A stretch of DNA of 43,058 nt, taken from positions 1-43,058 of the forward strand of contig JAFLBY010000005.1 of NCBI GenBank assembly GCA_017302855.1. The letters run 5' to 3'. The DNA comes from Candidatus Kapaibacterium sp. GTDB lineage: Bacteria > Bacteroidota > Ignavibacteria > Kapaibacteriales > UBA961. The stretch's first letter is position 1, and every line of letters starts with the position of its first letter. Shown here piece by piece: positions 16,838-26,422 of the stretch. The position numbers and the translations under genes were made by a program. The notes beneath the pieces were generated by a model, which ran no database searches, had not been told where the DNA came from, and saw nothing but the letters and a program-made list of their open reading frames with translations.

Positions 16838-17377
16838 ATGAAAAAAATAGCACTATTAGCCATTTTAACCTTAGCTACATTTACTATCTTGGGCTTTTAT
16901 CAAAAGCCACAAGAAAAAAGAATTGAAATTGGAAAATATTCCGTTATCTTCCCATCATCTTTTTCTGCACCACAAAAAGATACCACTTTTTTCGAGTCAA
17001 ATTATGGCAAAGCTCGCTTCATTGCTGCTGTAGCCCAACATAAAAAAGCAGCATGCATGGCAGGTATGCAGGAGTATAATGATGCCGCATTTGTTGGAGT
17101 GAATGAAGGCGACGTATTAGATTCTTTGCAGCAACAAATTGTCCGTAATATGAGTGGGAAAGTATATAGACAATTCAAAGTCAAAAAAAATGGAAAACTT
17201 ATGCGTACCACTTATTTTTCAGCATTGGCGCAAGATAGTACAACTACATTCTGGCGTTTTGAACTTTTAATGGATTCACCGAATGTCTATCAAATTGCTT
17301 ATACTTCGAGCGACAAAAGCAAGATCAATTCAAAAGAAGCTGAGGCATTTTTTAAGTCATTACATAGCATAAAATAA
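16838..17377 (+). CDS. Small exported protein, unknown function
   Basis: This encodes 179 residues. The start is set at ATG 16838 (MKKIALLAILTLATFTILGF, a signal peptide or membrane anchor) because an upstream in-frame GTG would place the preceding terminator inside the gene. The mature part (EKRIEIGKYSVIFPSSFSAPQK, then FWRFELLMDSPNVYQIAYTS and a FFKSLHSI end) resembles small surface or periplasmic proteins of the PsbP/lipoprotein-like fold in which a Tyr-rich beta sheet ends in a helix with FF-x-S. That similarity is weak. It sits 9 bases before the ComEC gene and may be co-transcribed with it. Confidence 0.65.
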   Translation: MKKIALLAILTLATFTILGFYQKPQEKRIEIGKYSVIFPSSFSAPQKDTTFFESNYGKARFIAAVAQHKKAACMAGMQEYNDAAFVGVNEGDVLDSLQQQIVRNMSGKVYRQFKVKKNGKLMRTTYFSALAQDSTTTFWRFELLMDSPNVYQIAYTSSDKSKINSKEAEAFFKSLHSIK

Positions 17378-17386
17378 ACTACACCT

Positions 17387-19315
17387 GTGATAAGCGATGA
17401 AGAAAATACCAATCACACATTAAAAGCATTCCATTTACCCGGTGTGCGATTATTGCTTTGTGTGTCCGTATTTGTACCATTGGCTTATTTCCTTAATCTT
17501 GATGAAATGAGTTTGTTTGTTACCGTGCTCTGCGGTTTCCTTTGCGCAATTCTTGCATCACGATTTATTGGATATGTTCACGCATTTCTTATTCTGTCTG
17601 CAACACTTGGCATCTATATTGGAACAAATGCCAGATCACACCACATAATTATACCTGAAAAAAAAATATTACCTATTAAAGCCGGCTTTATCGGTGAAGT
17701 TGAATCAATTATTAAAAAGGACTCAAATTCACTGAGAATACTTTCTGTCGGCAAGTTTGATGCTGAACCATTACCGCCACTGTCCAAAGTACGAATTATT
17801 GCCTCGTTAAAGCAGAGTGATAACCGATTACAAGGTATAAGACCGGGTTCTATCATCCGGATACATGGTCTGGCAAAATTCCCGCAAAAACCGACCCTCC
17901 CTACAGATTTCGATGAAGAAACATATTGTAAAGGGCTTGATGTTCAGATTATTATGAATAGTTATGAAAATAATGCCTATATCGTAGAGCAAAGCTATAA
18001 CTGGAAAACAGAATTATATAAGATTTCAGAACATATTATTGAACGAATATATGCAATTTTCCCTTCAGAAACAGGCGGATTGATGGCTGCATTACTCATC
18101 GGTGATAAAAGTCGTTTAACTCTAGAAACAAAGACAAATTATTCTCTTGCAGGGGCATCTCATGTTCTGGCTGTCAGTGGACTGCATATTGGAATTATTG
18201 CCATTATAATATTGATACCATTGGGTTTTATCCGTAATAAAAAAATCAAACTGATATTGTTTATATTATTGGTCACTCTGTTTACGCTCGTAACAGGAGT
18301 GCAACCTTCGGCCATACGTGCTGCTCTGATGTCAATACTGATAATGACGGCATATACTTTTCAAAGAAAACCACAATTGTTAAATATCGTTTGCATTACG
18401 GCATTGGTAATTATATTGTTTGACCCGTCATTTATCTTTTCAGTCGGATTTCAGTTATCATTTTTTGCTGTTCTTGGTATCGCGATTTTTTATAGACCGA
18501 TAGTAAATAAAATACTTTCGGTTCTACCACAAAATTACCAGAACTTTGTAGTGAAGTTTCTGGCTGAATCAATTGCTGTATCAATATCTGCAACATCACT
18601 GGTTGCTCCTTTTGTTGCGTGGTATTTTGATGTCTTTTCACTCATTGGAGTATTTGTGAACATCATAGCCGTACCTTTAACAAGCGCAGCTATGATTTTT
18701 GGCTTTATTGCTGTCATAACTTCATATATCAGCATGATATTTGCAGATTTTTATGCAATTTTAGCATCACATCTCATTCAAATTTCCGATGTTTTTACAC
18801 AATCGGCGGCATCTTGGAGTTTCTCGGCAATTCAGGGAAATAATTCATTGACAGTGTCTTTAGTCGTAACATCTGTAACTTTGTATGTGATATTCTCTCA
18901 GAATATACGGATGTTTCTCTTTCGTATAGCAAGTTGCTCTGCTATTTGTTTTTGTATCGTGGCACTTATTGACAATCATCAACACAAACAAATGTGGGAA
19001 ATTATTCCTCGTACTGATATGGTTATGACTGTCTTGCCTATAAATTCAACTCAAAAATTTATTCTGCTTGAAGACAGAAAACCCCATCTTAATCCACGCA
19101 ATGATAATGCTCTGATTGAGTATCTCGCAGACCATGATTCTGATATAATTATTGGTAAACGCGGCAATTGTTCTGAATGGATTACAGTAAAAGTAGCAGA
19201 AAAAAGAAAAGTGAAAATATTTCCTGTGCCCGATTCTTTGTATTACAATATTCAAAAGTTCATTGGTATTAAAAAAACATTCTCAGTGATTGAAACAGAA
19301 AAAGGTGAAATATGA
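17387..19315 (+). CDS. comEC: ComEC/Rec2 family DNA-uptake channel protein
   Basis: This encodes 642 residues from a GTG start; no good in-frame ATG is near and no strong ribosome site is seen, so the start is uncertain. An N-terminal part with membrane helices (about 12-80) and a beta-rich segment (about 90-200) is followed by a polytopic competence domain. The hallmark AGASHVLAVSGLHIGII is present, then many membrane helices to about residue 530. In transforming bacteria ComEC carries single-stranded DNA across the inner membrane. The metallo-beta-lactamase-like domain found at the C-terminus of many long ComEC proteins is absent here; such short forms are common in Bacteroidota. It overlaps the next gene by 4 bases. 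Confidence 0.85.
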   Translation: MISDEENTNHTLKAFHLPGVRLLLCVSVFVPLAYFLNLDEMSLFVTVLCGFLCAILASRFIGYVHAFLILSATLGIYIGTNARSHHIIIPEKKILPIKAGFIGEVESIIKKDSNSLRILSVGKFDAEPLPPLSKVRIIASLKQSDNRLQGIRPGSIIRIHGLAKFPQKPTLPTDFDEETYCKGLDVQIIMNSYENNAYIVEQSYNWKTELYKISEHIIERIYAIFPSETGGLMAALLIGDKSRLTLETKTNYSLAGASHVLAVSGLHIGIIAIIILIPLGFIRNKKIKLILFILLVTLFTLVTGVQPSAIRAALMSILIMTAYTFQRKPQLLNIVCITALVIILFDPSFIFSVGFQLSFFAVLGIAIFYRPIVNKILSVLPQNYQNFVVKFLAESIAVSISATSLVAPFVAWYFDVFSLIGVFVNIIAVPLTSAAMIFGFIAVITSYISMIFADFYAILASHLIQISDVFTQSAASWSFSAIQGNNSLTVSLVVTSVTLYVIFSQNIRMFLFRIASCSAICFCIVALIDNHQHKQMWEIIPRTDMVMTVLPINSTQKFILLEDRKPHLNPRNDNALIEYLADHDSDIIIGKRGNCSEWITVKVAEKRKVKIFPVPDSLYYNIQKFIGIKKTFSVIETEKGEI

Positions 19316-20061
19316 TATGCCAAATTCAGATTAACAATAAAAATGTACGATTCGACACAGATGTATATCATCATATTTCATTAGGTTTAAGTAATGGACA
19401 AGACAATCCCGATTGTTTTTATTTACCTGAACCAGTGTTTACTCCCTTTCGAGCTGGAAATTTTGTAGGTTCAACTCAAGAGGGTGGAAATTGCAATTGT
19501 TATACTCTCACAATATCACCACACGGTAATGGAACACATACTGAATGTATAGGTCATATTGTTGGCGGATTTACCATACATCAATGTTTGAAAACCATCA
19601 TTAGTTCGGCAACATTAATTTCAATTACACCCACTTTAATATCTCATAATGACTATGTCATTACAAAAGAAACTTTAGTATCAAAAATACAAGACACAGA
19701 TTGTAAATCGTTAATAATTCGAACGTTGCCAAATTCGGATGAGAAAAAGAACAGGTCATATAGTGGAAAAAATCCTCCGTATTTTACTGCTGATGCTCTG
19801 GAAATTTGTGTCGAAAAAAATATTGAGCATTTACTCGTTGATCTTCCATCCGTAGATCGAGAAGAGGACGGAGGAGCTCTTTCTGCGCATAAAGCCTTTT
19901 GGAATTTTCCGCATGCTCCGCGAAATTTTGCAACAATTACTGAATTAATTTATGTCCCTGATAATATTCCCGACGGCGATTATATACTTATGCACAATAT
20001 AGCACCATTGGAGTCTGATGCAAGCCCGTCACGTCCAATTATTTTCCCCATTATGAAATGA
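19312..20061 (+). CDS. Cyclase/formamidase (KynB-like) family metal-dependent enzyme
   Basis: This encodes 249 residues and overlaps the ComEC gene by 4 bases (ATGA). The sequence HGNGTHTECIGHI (H71, H76, E78, H82) matches the H-x-GTH-x-D/E-x-x-x-H metal-binding motif of the cyclase family, which includes bacterial arylformamidases. Later conserved-looking segments are LLVDLPSVDREEDGG and the AHKAFWNF stretch. The substrate cannot be told from sequence; kynurenine formamidase is one option, but no other tryptophan-degradation gene is near. It is expected to be cytoplasmic, as no signal peptide is visible. It is followed 12 bases later by the Sua5-like gene. Confidence 0.75.
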   Translation: MICQIQINNKNVRFDTDVYHHISLGLSNGQDNPDCFYLPEPVFTPFRAGNFVGSTQEGGNCNCYTLTISPHGNGTHTECIGHIVGGFTIHQCLKTIISSATLISITPTLISHNDYVITKETLVSKIQDTDCKSLIIRTLPNSDEKKNRSYSGKNPPYFTADALEICVEKNIEHLLVDLPSVDREEDGGALSAHKAFWNFPHAPRNFATITELIYVPDNIPDGDYILMHNIAPLESDASPSRPIIFPIMK

Positions 20062-20073
20062 CGATATACTAAT

Positions 20074-21042
20074 ATGCTGACTACTACACCAATATTGAGC
20101 GCGATGCCCGAAAATATTGAAGAATGTGCAATTATATTGAAAAATGGAGGTGTCGTTGCATTTCCTACTGAGACTGTCTATGGTTTAGGGGCTTGTTTTT
20201 CTAATGAGTCAGCAGTAAAAAAAGTATTTCTTGCAAAAGGAAGACCGGCCGATAATCCCTTAATTGTCCATATCTGTTCCTTAGACCAAGTCCCGATGTT
20301 GGCACAAGATATACCACACGATGCACAAATATTAATGGAAAAATATTTTCCGGGTCCTTTAACATTATTATTGCCCAAGAGTAACAATGTACCACAATTA
20401 GTTACAGCGGGACAAGCATCAATTGCGCTACGTATGCCGAATCATGCAATTGCATTACAAATAATTCAGAAGACAGGAATTCCGCTTGTTGCGCCATCGG
20501 CAAACACTTCAGGAAGACCAAGTCCAACAGCTGCCCAGCACGTATATGATGATTTGTCCGGAAAAATTGATGCAATTATTGATGGCGGAGTATGTAAGGT
20601 TGGAATAGAATCAACAGTTTTAGGATGGATTGATAGCATACCTACTATATTCAGACCCGGTATTATTACGAAGGAGGAAATTGAAGATGTACTACATCAA
20701 ACGGTACAAAGTACACACCTCAATAAGAATGAAATTCCTCTGTCACCCGGAATGAAGTACCGCCATTATGCGCCTAATATTCCCATAGTATTATCGTCAT
20801 CTTTTAATGAAGCAGAGAAGTGGCTGCAACATTTTCATCATAATGTCTGCATTATTACGGATAATGATGAAGCAATACCGGAAGAAAAATATTACATTAA
20901 AAAATTAGAACATAGTTCATTATATGCAAATTTTAGAGATGCTGAGATGCGAGGATATGAAGGAATAATTGTCATTCTTACACAACCCGAAAGTGTCCAT
21001 CCGGCAATATTAAATCGAATTAACAAAGCTGTTTCACTTTAA
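20074..21042 (+). CDS. Threonylcarbamoyl-AMP synthase (Sua5/TsaC family)
   Basis: This encodes 322 residues. The enzyme makes threonylcarbamoyl-AMP from threonine, bicarbonate and ATP, the first step of the t6A modification of tRNA position 37. The YrdC-like core has GGVVAFPTETVYGLGA, KGRPADNPLIVHI, PGPLTLLLP, APSANTSGRPSPT and IESTVLGW. A linker (LSPGMKYRHYAP) and a C-terminal domain follow, making it the long Sua5 form, of usual length for the family. It has its own ATG 12 bases after the cyclase gene. It is probably essential for growth, and its presence points to a chromosomal, not plasmid, setting. Confidence 0.9.
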   Translation: MLTTTPILSAMPENIEECAIILKNGGVVAFPTETVYGLGACFSNESAVKKVFLAKGRPADNPLIVHICSLDQVPMLAQDIPHDAQILMEKYFPGPLTLLLPKSNNVPQLVTAGQASIALRMPNHAIALQIIQKTGIPLVAPSANTSGRPSPTAAQHVYDDLSGKIDAIIDGGVCKVGIESTVLGWIDSIPTIFRPGIITKEEIEDVLHQTVQSTHLNKNEIPLSPGMKYRHYAPNIPIVLSSSFNEAEKWLQHFHHNVCIITDNDEAIPEEKYYIKKLEHSSLYANFRDAEMRGYEGIIVILTQPESVHPAILNRINKAVSL

Positions 21043-21052
21043 TTTCATTGCT

Positions 21053-22024
21053 ATGTTACCAGAAGATGTGTTTCCTCCCGTGATGATGAAATTATCACAA
21101 TTATCAGATCATATTGCTGATTTTATCATATCCATAGACCATAAAAAAGCTGAAACGCGCGGAACATATCAGCGTGCTTTACGAGAGTTTATGTATTTTT
21201 TTAGTACAGACAGGAAGTTTCAGTTCAGAGTTAAGGATGTAGAGCGATATAAACTTCATTTAATGAAAAAAAATCTTAAGCCGGTTTCAATAAGTACTTA
21301 TTTGACTTCATTACGCAGATTTTGTCAATATTTAACGGAAAAGGGAGTTATAGAAAGAAATCCGGCAAAAAAGGTACAAGGTTCAGCCCGCCCACAGCGA
21401 CATTCGCGACATTTTCTCACACTTGATGAAATTAAAATACTTTTAGATTCAATAGATGTATCCAATCAAACGGGGCTACGCGATAAAGCACTTATTCTTA
21501 CTATGTTAGGATGCGCATGTTCTGAAGTTGAATTAAGCACTGCTTCAATTGAAGATTTTACTAAAGATAAACATAAATGGAAATTACGTGTGCAAGGCAA
21601 AGGTAAGTCAGTAAAAAGTGAAATTGTTGATGTGCCCCCGCAAACTGCCGAAGCCATACATAATTATGTGGAGAGCAGAGGAGAACTTCAACCGCATCAA
21701 CCCCTTTTTGCAAGTAATAGTAATCGCACAAAACATAAAAACATGAGTGTAAGAGGTATCAGAGAAGCAATTTCCTTACGGCTTGAGGCAAGTAATGTTA
21801 AACAGGGGAGGGATTTACGGCTGACTCCATTTTCACTGCGCCATACTGCCGGAATTCTCATGGCAGAATCCGGATTTAGTGTTGAGCAAGTGATGGAACG
21901 GATGCGTATTGAATGGCGACCAACAGCATTATTATATTTTAAACAAGCAGGATTATTACATAGCGAAACAAAACCTGATTCAAAAGAATATGTCGGTGAG
22001 TCCGATACTGTGGAAAATTTATAG
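21053..22024 (+). CDS. Tyrosine-recombinase-like protein lacking key catalytic residues
   Basis: This encodes 323 residues. The N-terminal SAM-like core-binding domain (about 15-105) reads like XerC/XerD (TYQRALREF, SISTYLTSLRRF, NPAKKV). The catalytic domain runs from about 118. The usual GLRxSEL box with the first catalytic Arg reads GCACSEVEL, so that Arg is A155. The beta-hairpin Lys is present (QGKGKS). The HxLRHT box reads FSLRHT (F260, R263). The LGH/W box reads MRI (I286). Tyr295 (TALLYF) is kept. Thus three of six classical positions differ. It is 10 bases after the Sua5 gene and reads as a member of this operon, not a mobile-element integrase. It may be a non-catalytic partner or a diverged recombinase. 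Confidence 0.75.
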   Translation: MLPEDVFPPVMMKLSQLSDHIADFIISIDHKKAETRGTYQRALREFMYFFSTDRKFQFRVKDVERYKLHLMKKNLKPVSISTYLTSLRRFCQYLTEKGVIERNPAKKVQGSARPQRHSRHFLTLDEIKILLDSIDVSNQTGLRDKALILTMLGCACSEVELSTASIEDFTKDKHKWKLRVQGKGKSVKSEIVDVPPQTAEAIHNYVESRGELQPHQPLFASNSNRTKHKNMSVRGIREAISLRLEASNVKQGRDLRLTPFSLRHTAGILMAESGFSVEQVMERMRIEWRPTALLYFKQAGLLHSETKPDSKEYVGESDTVENL

Positions 22025-22027
22025 TAT

Positions 22028-22789
22028 TTATGAACCAAAAATTTTCTTTATTTCTGCCACTCTTCGACGTGCAACAGGCAATTGTGTGCTGTCGTCGAGT
22101 TTGACGCAATAACTGCCGGAAAACCAGGGTATTAATTCACGAATAGCATCTATTTTTACAAGATGAGATCGGTGAACACGTATAAAATCATGCGGTGATA
22201 ATCTTTGTTCTAAAACATCAACCGTATAATCTGTCTTAAATTTCCCTTCATGAATATACACAAATACATTTTTGTCTTCTGCTTCAATTCTGCGAATTTC
22301 ATTCGCTGCAACAACGCGTAAATTGCCATTGGAATGTACGGTAATTCTGGATAAAATACTTGTAGAATGTTCTTGAATTAATGCTTCAATTTTTTCTGAC
22401 TGTTGTGCCGCTCCATAATTTATAATCCGCTGAAGTGTTTTATAGAGACGCTCTTTGCTTACCGGTTTTGTAAGATAATCCAGAGCATGAACATCAAAAG
22501 CACGCAGAGCATATTCATCATAGGCGGTGACAAATATTATCTGCGGTCTAGGTGTTGAGATTAATTCAACAATCTCAAAACCATTAAGCCCGGGCATTTG
22601 AATGTCTATAAAGATAATATCAGGTTTTTCTGCATAAATTAAAGGAATTGCCTGTGTCCCATTTTCGGCTTCTCCAATAATCTCAAGAGAAAAATCTTCA
22701 AATTCAGAGGCACATCGCTGCAATAATGTACGAAATCGAGCACGAGCCAAATGCTCATCATCTATGATTATACATGTTAATTTTTTCAC
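22028..22789 (-). CDS. LytTR-family response regulator
   Basis: This encodes 253 residues. The receiver domain (about 1-120) has the acidic pair D10-D11, phosphoacceptor D62 (IIFIDIQMPGLNG), Thr in FVTAYD and Lys in LTKPVS. A LytTR DNA-binding domain follows (about 147-250; IRRIEAEDKNVFVYIHEGK, and FIRVHRSHLV). It is 10 bases downstream of a LytS-like kinase gene, its likely partner. Its end lies 3 bases from the end of the convergent recombinase-like gene, so the two transcripts may overlap. Target genes are unknown. Confidence 0.9.
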   Translation of the reverse strand: MKKLTCIIIDDEHLARARFRTLLQRCASEFEDFSLEIIGEAENGTQAIPLIYAEKPDIIFIDIQMPGLNGFEIVELISTPRPQIIFVTAYDEYALRAFDVHALDYLTKPVSKERLYKTLQRIINYGAAQQSEKIEALIQEHSTSILSRITVHSNGNLRVVAANEIRRIEAEDKNVFVYIHEGKFKTDYTVDVLEQRLSPHDFIRVHRSHLVKIDAIRELIPWFSGSYCVKLDDSTQLPVARRRVAEIKKIFGS

Positions 22790-22799
22790 TGTTAAACCT

Positions 22800-23903
22800 T
22801 TAATGAGAAAATAAAGAATTGTGGGTATGGTGAAATGTTGTATGCGGCAATTCTTTAAGAAAAGGAATGATAATGACTACTGCATGTTGTTCTATATGTA
22901 TATTACTTTGATGAGTAAATAATAATCGTAATCGGTCGCGTACATTCATGAGTCCTGTACCTTTTGAAAAGTATGATTCAAACAGTGAAGGATTAAATCC
23001 GGGTCCAGAATCTTCAATTCTTATGGTGAGAATATTATTATGTTCTGAACATTGCACAGTAATTGAAAATATACCTTCAACTACATTTGCGCCATGCTTA
23101 ATACAGTTTTCCACTAATGGTTGGAGCAATAAACTTGGTACTTTTGCTTGACGCACATAATCAGGGATATGTACTTGAGTAATTAAGCGAGAGCCGAAGC
23201 GTGCTTTTTCTATAGATAAATATAATTCGACGGAATGTATTTCATCATCTAAAGTTACTAATGGGGTTTTTGAAGCACGAAGACTGTAGCGAAATAAATC
23301 AGCTAATGATTCTGTGACTTGTTCAGCATCATCAGGATTAATTCTAATAAGTGCAGCAATCGAGTTAAGAGTATTAAAAAGAAAATGTGGATTAATTTGT
23401 GCACGAAGTGCGGAAAGTTCCGAAACAGTAGCCATCTGCTGTGCAATTTGCGCCTGCTTATAAAAGTAACGAATATAATATGCAGTATTCGCGATAAATG
23501 ATAAAAAAAATGAAATGCTTAATGCTATAGTCGTTGCCTGTTGATTCATTACACACTCATCATAGACAAGAAATTCAATTCTTTGAGCAAAATAAAAAGC
23601 AACCACGACAGAAAATGACTGAATCAATACATGACTGAAAGCTGATGCCTTAGAATTCAAAGGGATTTTTCTTTGAATATATTCACCGCTTGCTGTTTGT
23701 AGCAATATTATGCATGTTGTATAGACAAAGCATGTAAATAATTGATCATACAGCGTGAATGTACTTTGGATATTAAAATAGAGTTTGATACCCAGTATAA
23801 GACCAAAGGCAATAATACTGAACAAAACAATCATCCCAAAAGCATAGAACCATTGTTTTAGTGTACGAGGAAAAATTAAAACTGTATGTTGCATACTCTT
23901 CAT
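22800..23903 (-). CDS. LytS-like sensor histidine kinase
   Basis: This encodes 367 residues. Four membrane helices occupy about 20-145. A coiled linker with ALRAQINPHFLFNTLNSI follows, containing phosphoacceptor H173. The ATPase domain has LVENCIKHG (N266), DSGPGF (D298) and KGTGLMN, so it looks intact. This is the His_kinase/LytS type, which pairs with LytTR regulators; the partner gene follows 10 bases later. No extracellular sensor domain is apparent, so the signal may be sensed in the membrane. The C-terminal tail is His-rich (TTFHHTHNSLFSH). Confidence 0.9.
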   Translation of the reverse strand: MKSMQHTVLIFPRTLKQWFYAFGMIVLFSIIAFGLILGIKLYFNIQSTFTLYDQLFTCFVYTTCIILLQTASGEYIQRKIPLNSKASAFSHVLIQSFSVVVAFYFAQRIEFLVYDECVMNQQATTIALSISFFLSFIANTAYYIRYFYKQAQIAQQMATVSELSALRAQINPHFLFNTLNSIAALIRINPDDAEQVTESLADLFRYSLRASKTPLVTLDDEIHSVELYLSIEKARFGSRLITQVHIPDYVRQAKVPSLLLQPLVENCIKHGANVVEGIFSITVQCSEHNNILTIRIEDSGPGFNPSLFESYFSKGTGLMNVRDRLRLLFTHQSNIHIEQHAVVIIIPFLKELPHTTFHHTHNSLFSH

Positions 23904-23980
23904 TGTTTGCTTATGTATGTGATTATGAACATTTCAAAAATACATGGTTTTGCCCGAATAGCAGATAAGTAGTATGACGA

Positions 23981-24017
23981 TACTCCGTAGCATTTACTTG
24001 TGCAATACTACGGAGTA
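23981..24017. other. Inverted repeat after the TonB receptor gene
   Basis: TACTCCGTAG and CTACGGAGTA form a perfect 10-bp stem around a 17-base loop, just beyond the stop of the TonB-dependent receptor and 77 bases upstream of the LytS-like gene. No T-run follows on either strand, so it could be a factor-independent hairpin, an mRNA 3'-end stabiliser or a protein site. Confidence 0.45.
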
Positions 24018-24028
24018 CGATTGATGAC

Positions 24029-26422
24029 TTAGAATGTATAGCGAAACATTGGCACAGGGAAGAAGCCTTGCTGATATTCTGTTACGATACTATTGGTTCT
24101 TCGATTATATGATTGTTGGAAAATATTCTCATTATTAGTGATATTTTGAAACTCAATGGCAAATTCCATAGTACTGCTACCAAAGTTCTGACGATAGGCA
24201 ATTTTCAAATCTGTTCTAAAGTATGCGGACTGTCTCTCAGAAAATGCACGAGAATTATCATAAACGGCAGAACCTGCACGTTTTGATTGTTCTAAGTCTA
24301 AGGGTGTCAAGTAGCGTCCGCCGGTTGTAGAAAGCCGTAAGCTTATGGATAGCACATCGTCGCCGATTGCAAACTCTTTACCTGCGAGCATATTGGCAAC
24401 ATATCCCATATTAAAAGCTGTGTTCCTTTCAATGCCATCAAATCCTTTGTATTTCGAGTCAAACAAAGAACCGGTTGCCAATACATAAAAGCCATCATTA
24501 AAAAATCTTTCAACGGTAAGTTCTGCACCTATATTTTTTGCAGTTCCTTCATTTATTAAATTGGGTTGATCATTGGGGGCAAATGAGTTTCCGGCATTAA
24601 TGAGTGAGAATGTCGGGTTTTCCCTGCTGATGGGAATATCAAATAATGATTGATAATACATTTCTGCCTTAAGTCTCCAATTTTCTGCAAAATTCCAATC
24701 ATAACCCAAAACAAAATGATGACTTTTTGTGAATCCCATATTACTGTTTGTTCGCAATATTCCATTCGGGCTTGGGGTTTCATAAAAATAGTCATAAATG
24801 TTTTGTGTCTGGCTATGAAGTCCGTATCCTAATGATAATGTTTGTCCATTGCCAAAAGAATATTGAACACTTGCTCTTGGTTCAATAATAAAGGCATCTC
24901 CCAAGGTATAATGCTGTGTATGTGCTCCGACAATAGTTGTAAAATCATCCGTAAGGCGATGTTTCCATTGTATATATCCTTGACTCAATGTAGAACCGTC
25001 ATTAATATTTACTCTTTGTGTTTCTATGCCGTTCGGATAATCTTTATTTGATAAATTAAAGAGCAATCTGTCCACAGTAAATCCTGCCGATAGAGAATTA
25101 CGATTATCAAATTTGTGGCGAAGTTGTCCTATGGCTGATAATTTTGTCGTTGTAAATTCGGCTTGTCCATCAATATATTCTTTACGTGTTTTGACATCAA
25201 TCGAATCACCACGGAAATTTTCATTTGTGCCCGAAGCACCGAGAGTAAATTTCATAAATGTTTGCGGTGATATATTGGTTTCATAGGATATACCCGCTAT
25301 GCCTGTTTGATAATCAACACGCACATTTTGATTTTCATCACCATAAAGATTTTTTTGTGTTGTGTCAATATCATTGCCAAGAAAAGCAATATCACTGCGT
25401 CCGGCAATAGAAAAAACATTAATAGCTGAGGATTCATTCAGAGGAAAATGAAATTTTAGATTAACATCTTGATAATTAGGAATAGCTCCACCTGTCCCAA
25501 AGTCAATACCCAATTCTTTGAATACTCCTAAAGTAGAATAGCGATAATTCACAATATATGATGCACCGGATTCTTGCGATAAAGGTCCTTCGGCACCAAG
25601 TTCAAATCCATTAAATCCGACTTGACCAATAAATTCATGTTTTTCGGTATTGCCATTACGCATACGTAAATCAAACACACCGGCAAAAGCATTACCATAT
25701 TGAGAATTAAATGCTCCCGAGAAAAAATCCGATTTTCCCAGATTATTATTGTTCAAAATGCTGACAGGACCTCCCGTACTGTTGAGTGAACCGAAGTGAT
25801 TTGGATTGGGTATATTTAATCCTTCTAATTGCCATAACATACCGGCAGGCGAATTACCTCTGACAACGATATCATTGCGAGAATCATTCGCACCAACAAC
25901 GCCCGCAAAATTTTGTACCATGCGCGACGGATCGCCCAGTGCGCCCGCATATTTTTTTGTATCTTCAATATTAAATGCTCGGGCACTTACAGCAGCATAT
26001 TCATTGATGGTGTTTATTTTTTGTGCTCCTCGGTCAAATGTTACCACAACTTCTTCTGTGGCAGTTATTTTTTCAACTAATGCTATGTCCAAAATAGTTT
26101 CTTTGCCTGCCGTGACTAATATTTCCCGTAATGTTTGTTCTTGATAACCGATTGCCTTGACAATAATTGTTTGGCGACCAAGTGGCACATTTTTTAATCT
26201 GAAATTGCCGTTTTTATCCGATACCGACCCAATTTTTTTTGTACTGTCCACAATCATTTGGACAGTAATTCCGCTGAGTGCTGCATTCGATTCAGCATCA
26301 CGAATTGTACCTCGTACCGTTTGTGTTGATTTCGGTTTATTTGTGATGGCATCGCCGGTTTGAGCTTGACCGACAAATGTTGTATAAAGAAAAAGCGTAC
26401 AAAGTACAGCAAATCGTATCAT
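24029..26422 (-). CDS. TonB-dependent outer-membrane receptor
   Basis: This encodes 797 residues. Signal peptide: about 1-20 (ends VGQAQ). A CarboxypepD-like beta-sandwich is at about 32-120 (VRGTIRDAESNAALSGITV, SDKNGNFRLKNVP). A plug domain with KYAGALGDPSRMVQNFAGV, DIVVRGNSPAGMLW and NPNHFGSLNSTGGPVSIL is followed by a ~22-strand barrel ending in an aromatic residue (MFRYTF). This is the SusC/FecA-like import type seen throughout Bacteroidota, but no SusD partner is beside it. The substrate is unknown. It diverges from a predicted poly-gamma-glutamate hydrolase gene 240 bases away, which suggests (inference) a peptide-type substrate. Confidence 0.9.
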   Translation of the reverse strand: MIRFAVLCTLFLYTTFVGQAQTGDAITNKPKSTQTVRGTIRDAESNAALSGITVQMIVDSTKKIGSVSDKNGNFRLKNVPLGRQTIIVKAIGYQEQTLREILVTAGKETILDIALVEKITATEEVVVTFDRGAQKINTINEYAAVSARAFNIEDTKKYAGALGDPSRMVQNFAGVVGANDSRNDIVVRGNSPAGMLWQLEGLNIPNPNHFGSLNSTGGPVSILNNNNLGKSDFFSGAFNSQYGNAFAGVFDLRMRNGNTEKHEFIGQVGFNGFELGAEGPLSQESGASYIVNYRYSTLGVFKELGIDFGTGGAIPNYQDVNLKFHFPLNESSAINVFSIAGRSDIAFLGNDIDTTQKNLYGDENQNVRVDYQTGIAGISYETNISPQTFMKFTLGASGTNENFRGDSIDVKTRKEYIDGQAEFTTTKLSAIGQLRHKFDNRNSLSAGFTVDRLLFNLSNKDYPNGIETQRVNINDGSTLSQGYIQWKHRLTDDFTTIVGAHTQHYTLGDAFIIEPRASVQYSFGNGQTLSLGYGLHSQTQNIYDYFYETPSPNGILRTNSNMGFTKSHHFVLGYDWNFAENWRLKAEMYYQSLFDIPISRENPTFSLINAGNSFAPNDQPNLINEGTAKNIGAELTVERFFNDGFYVLATGSLFDSKYKGFDGIERNTAFNMGYVANMLAGKEFAIGDDVLSISLRLSTTGGRYLTPLDLEQSKRAGSAVYDNSRAFSERQSAYFRTDLKIAYRQNFGSSTMEFAIEFQNITNNENIFQQSYNRRTNSIVTEYQQGFFPVPMFRYTF

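Noticed and set aside
22948-23501. Plus-strand reading frames opposite the LytS-like kinase
   Set aside because: They are shadows of a kinase gene with all motifs intact.
25806-26363. Plus-strand reading frames opposite the TonB receptor
   Set aside because: They lie fully inside a clear receptor gene on the other strand and show no family or start signals.
24029-26422. SusC/SusD glycan utilisation locus
   Set aside because: No SusD-like gene or glycoside hydrolase is beside the receptor.
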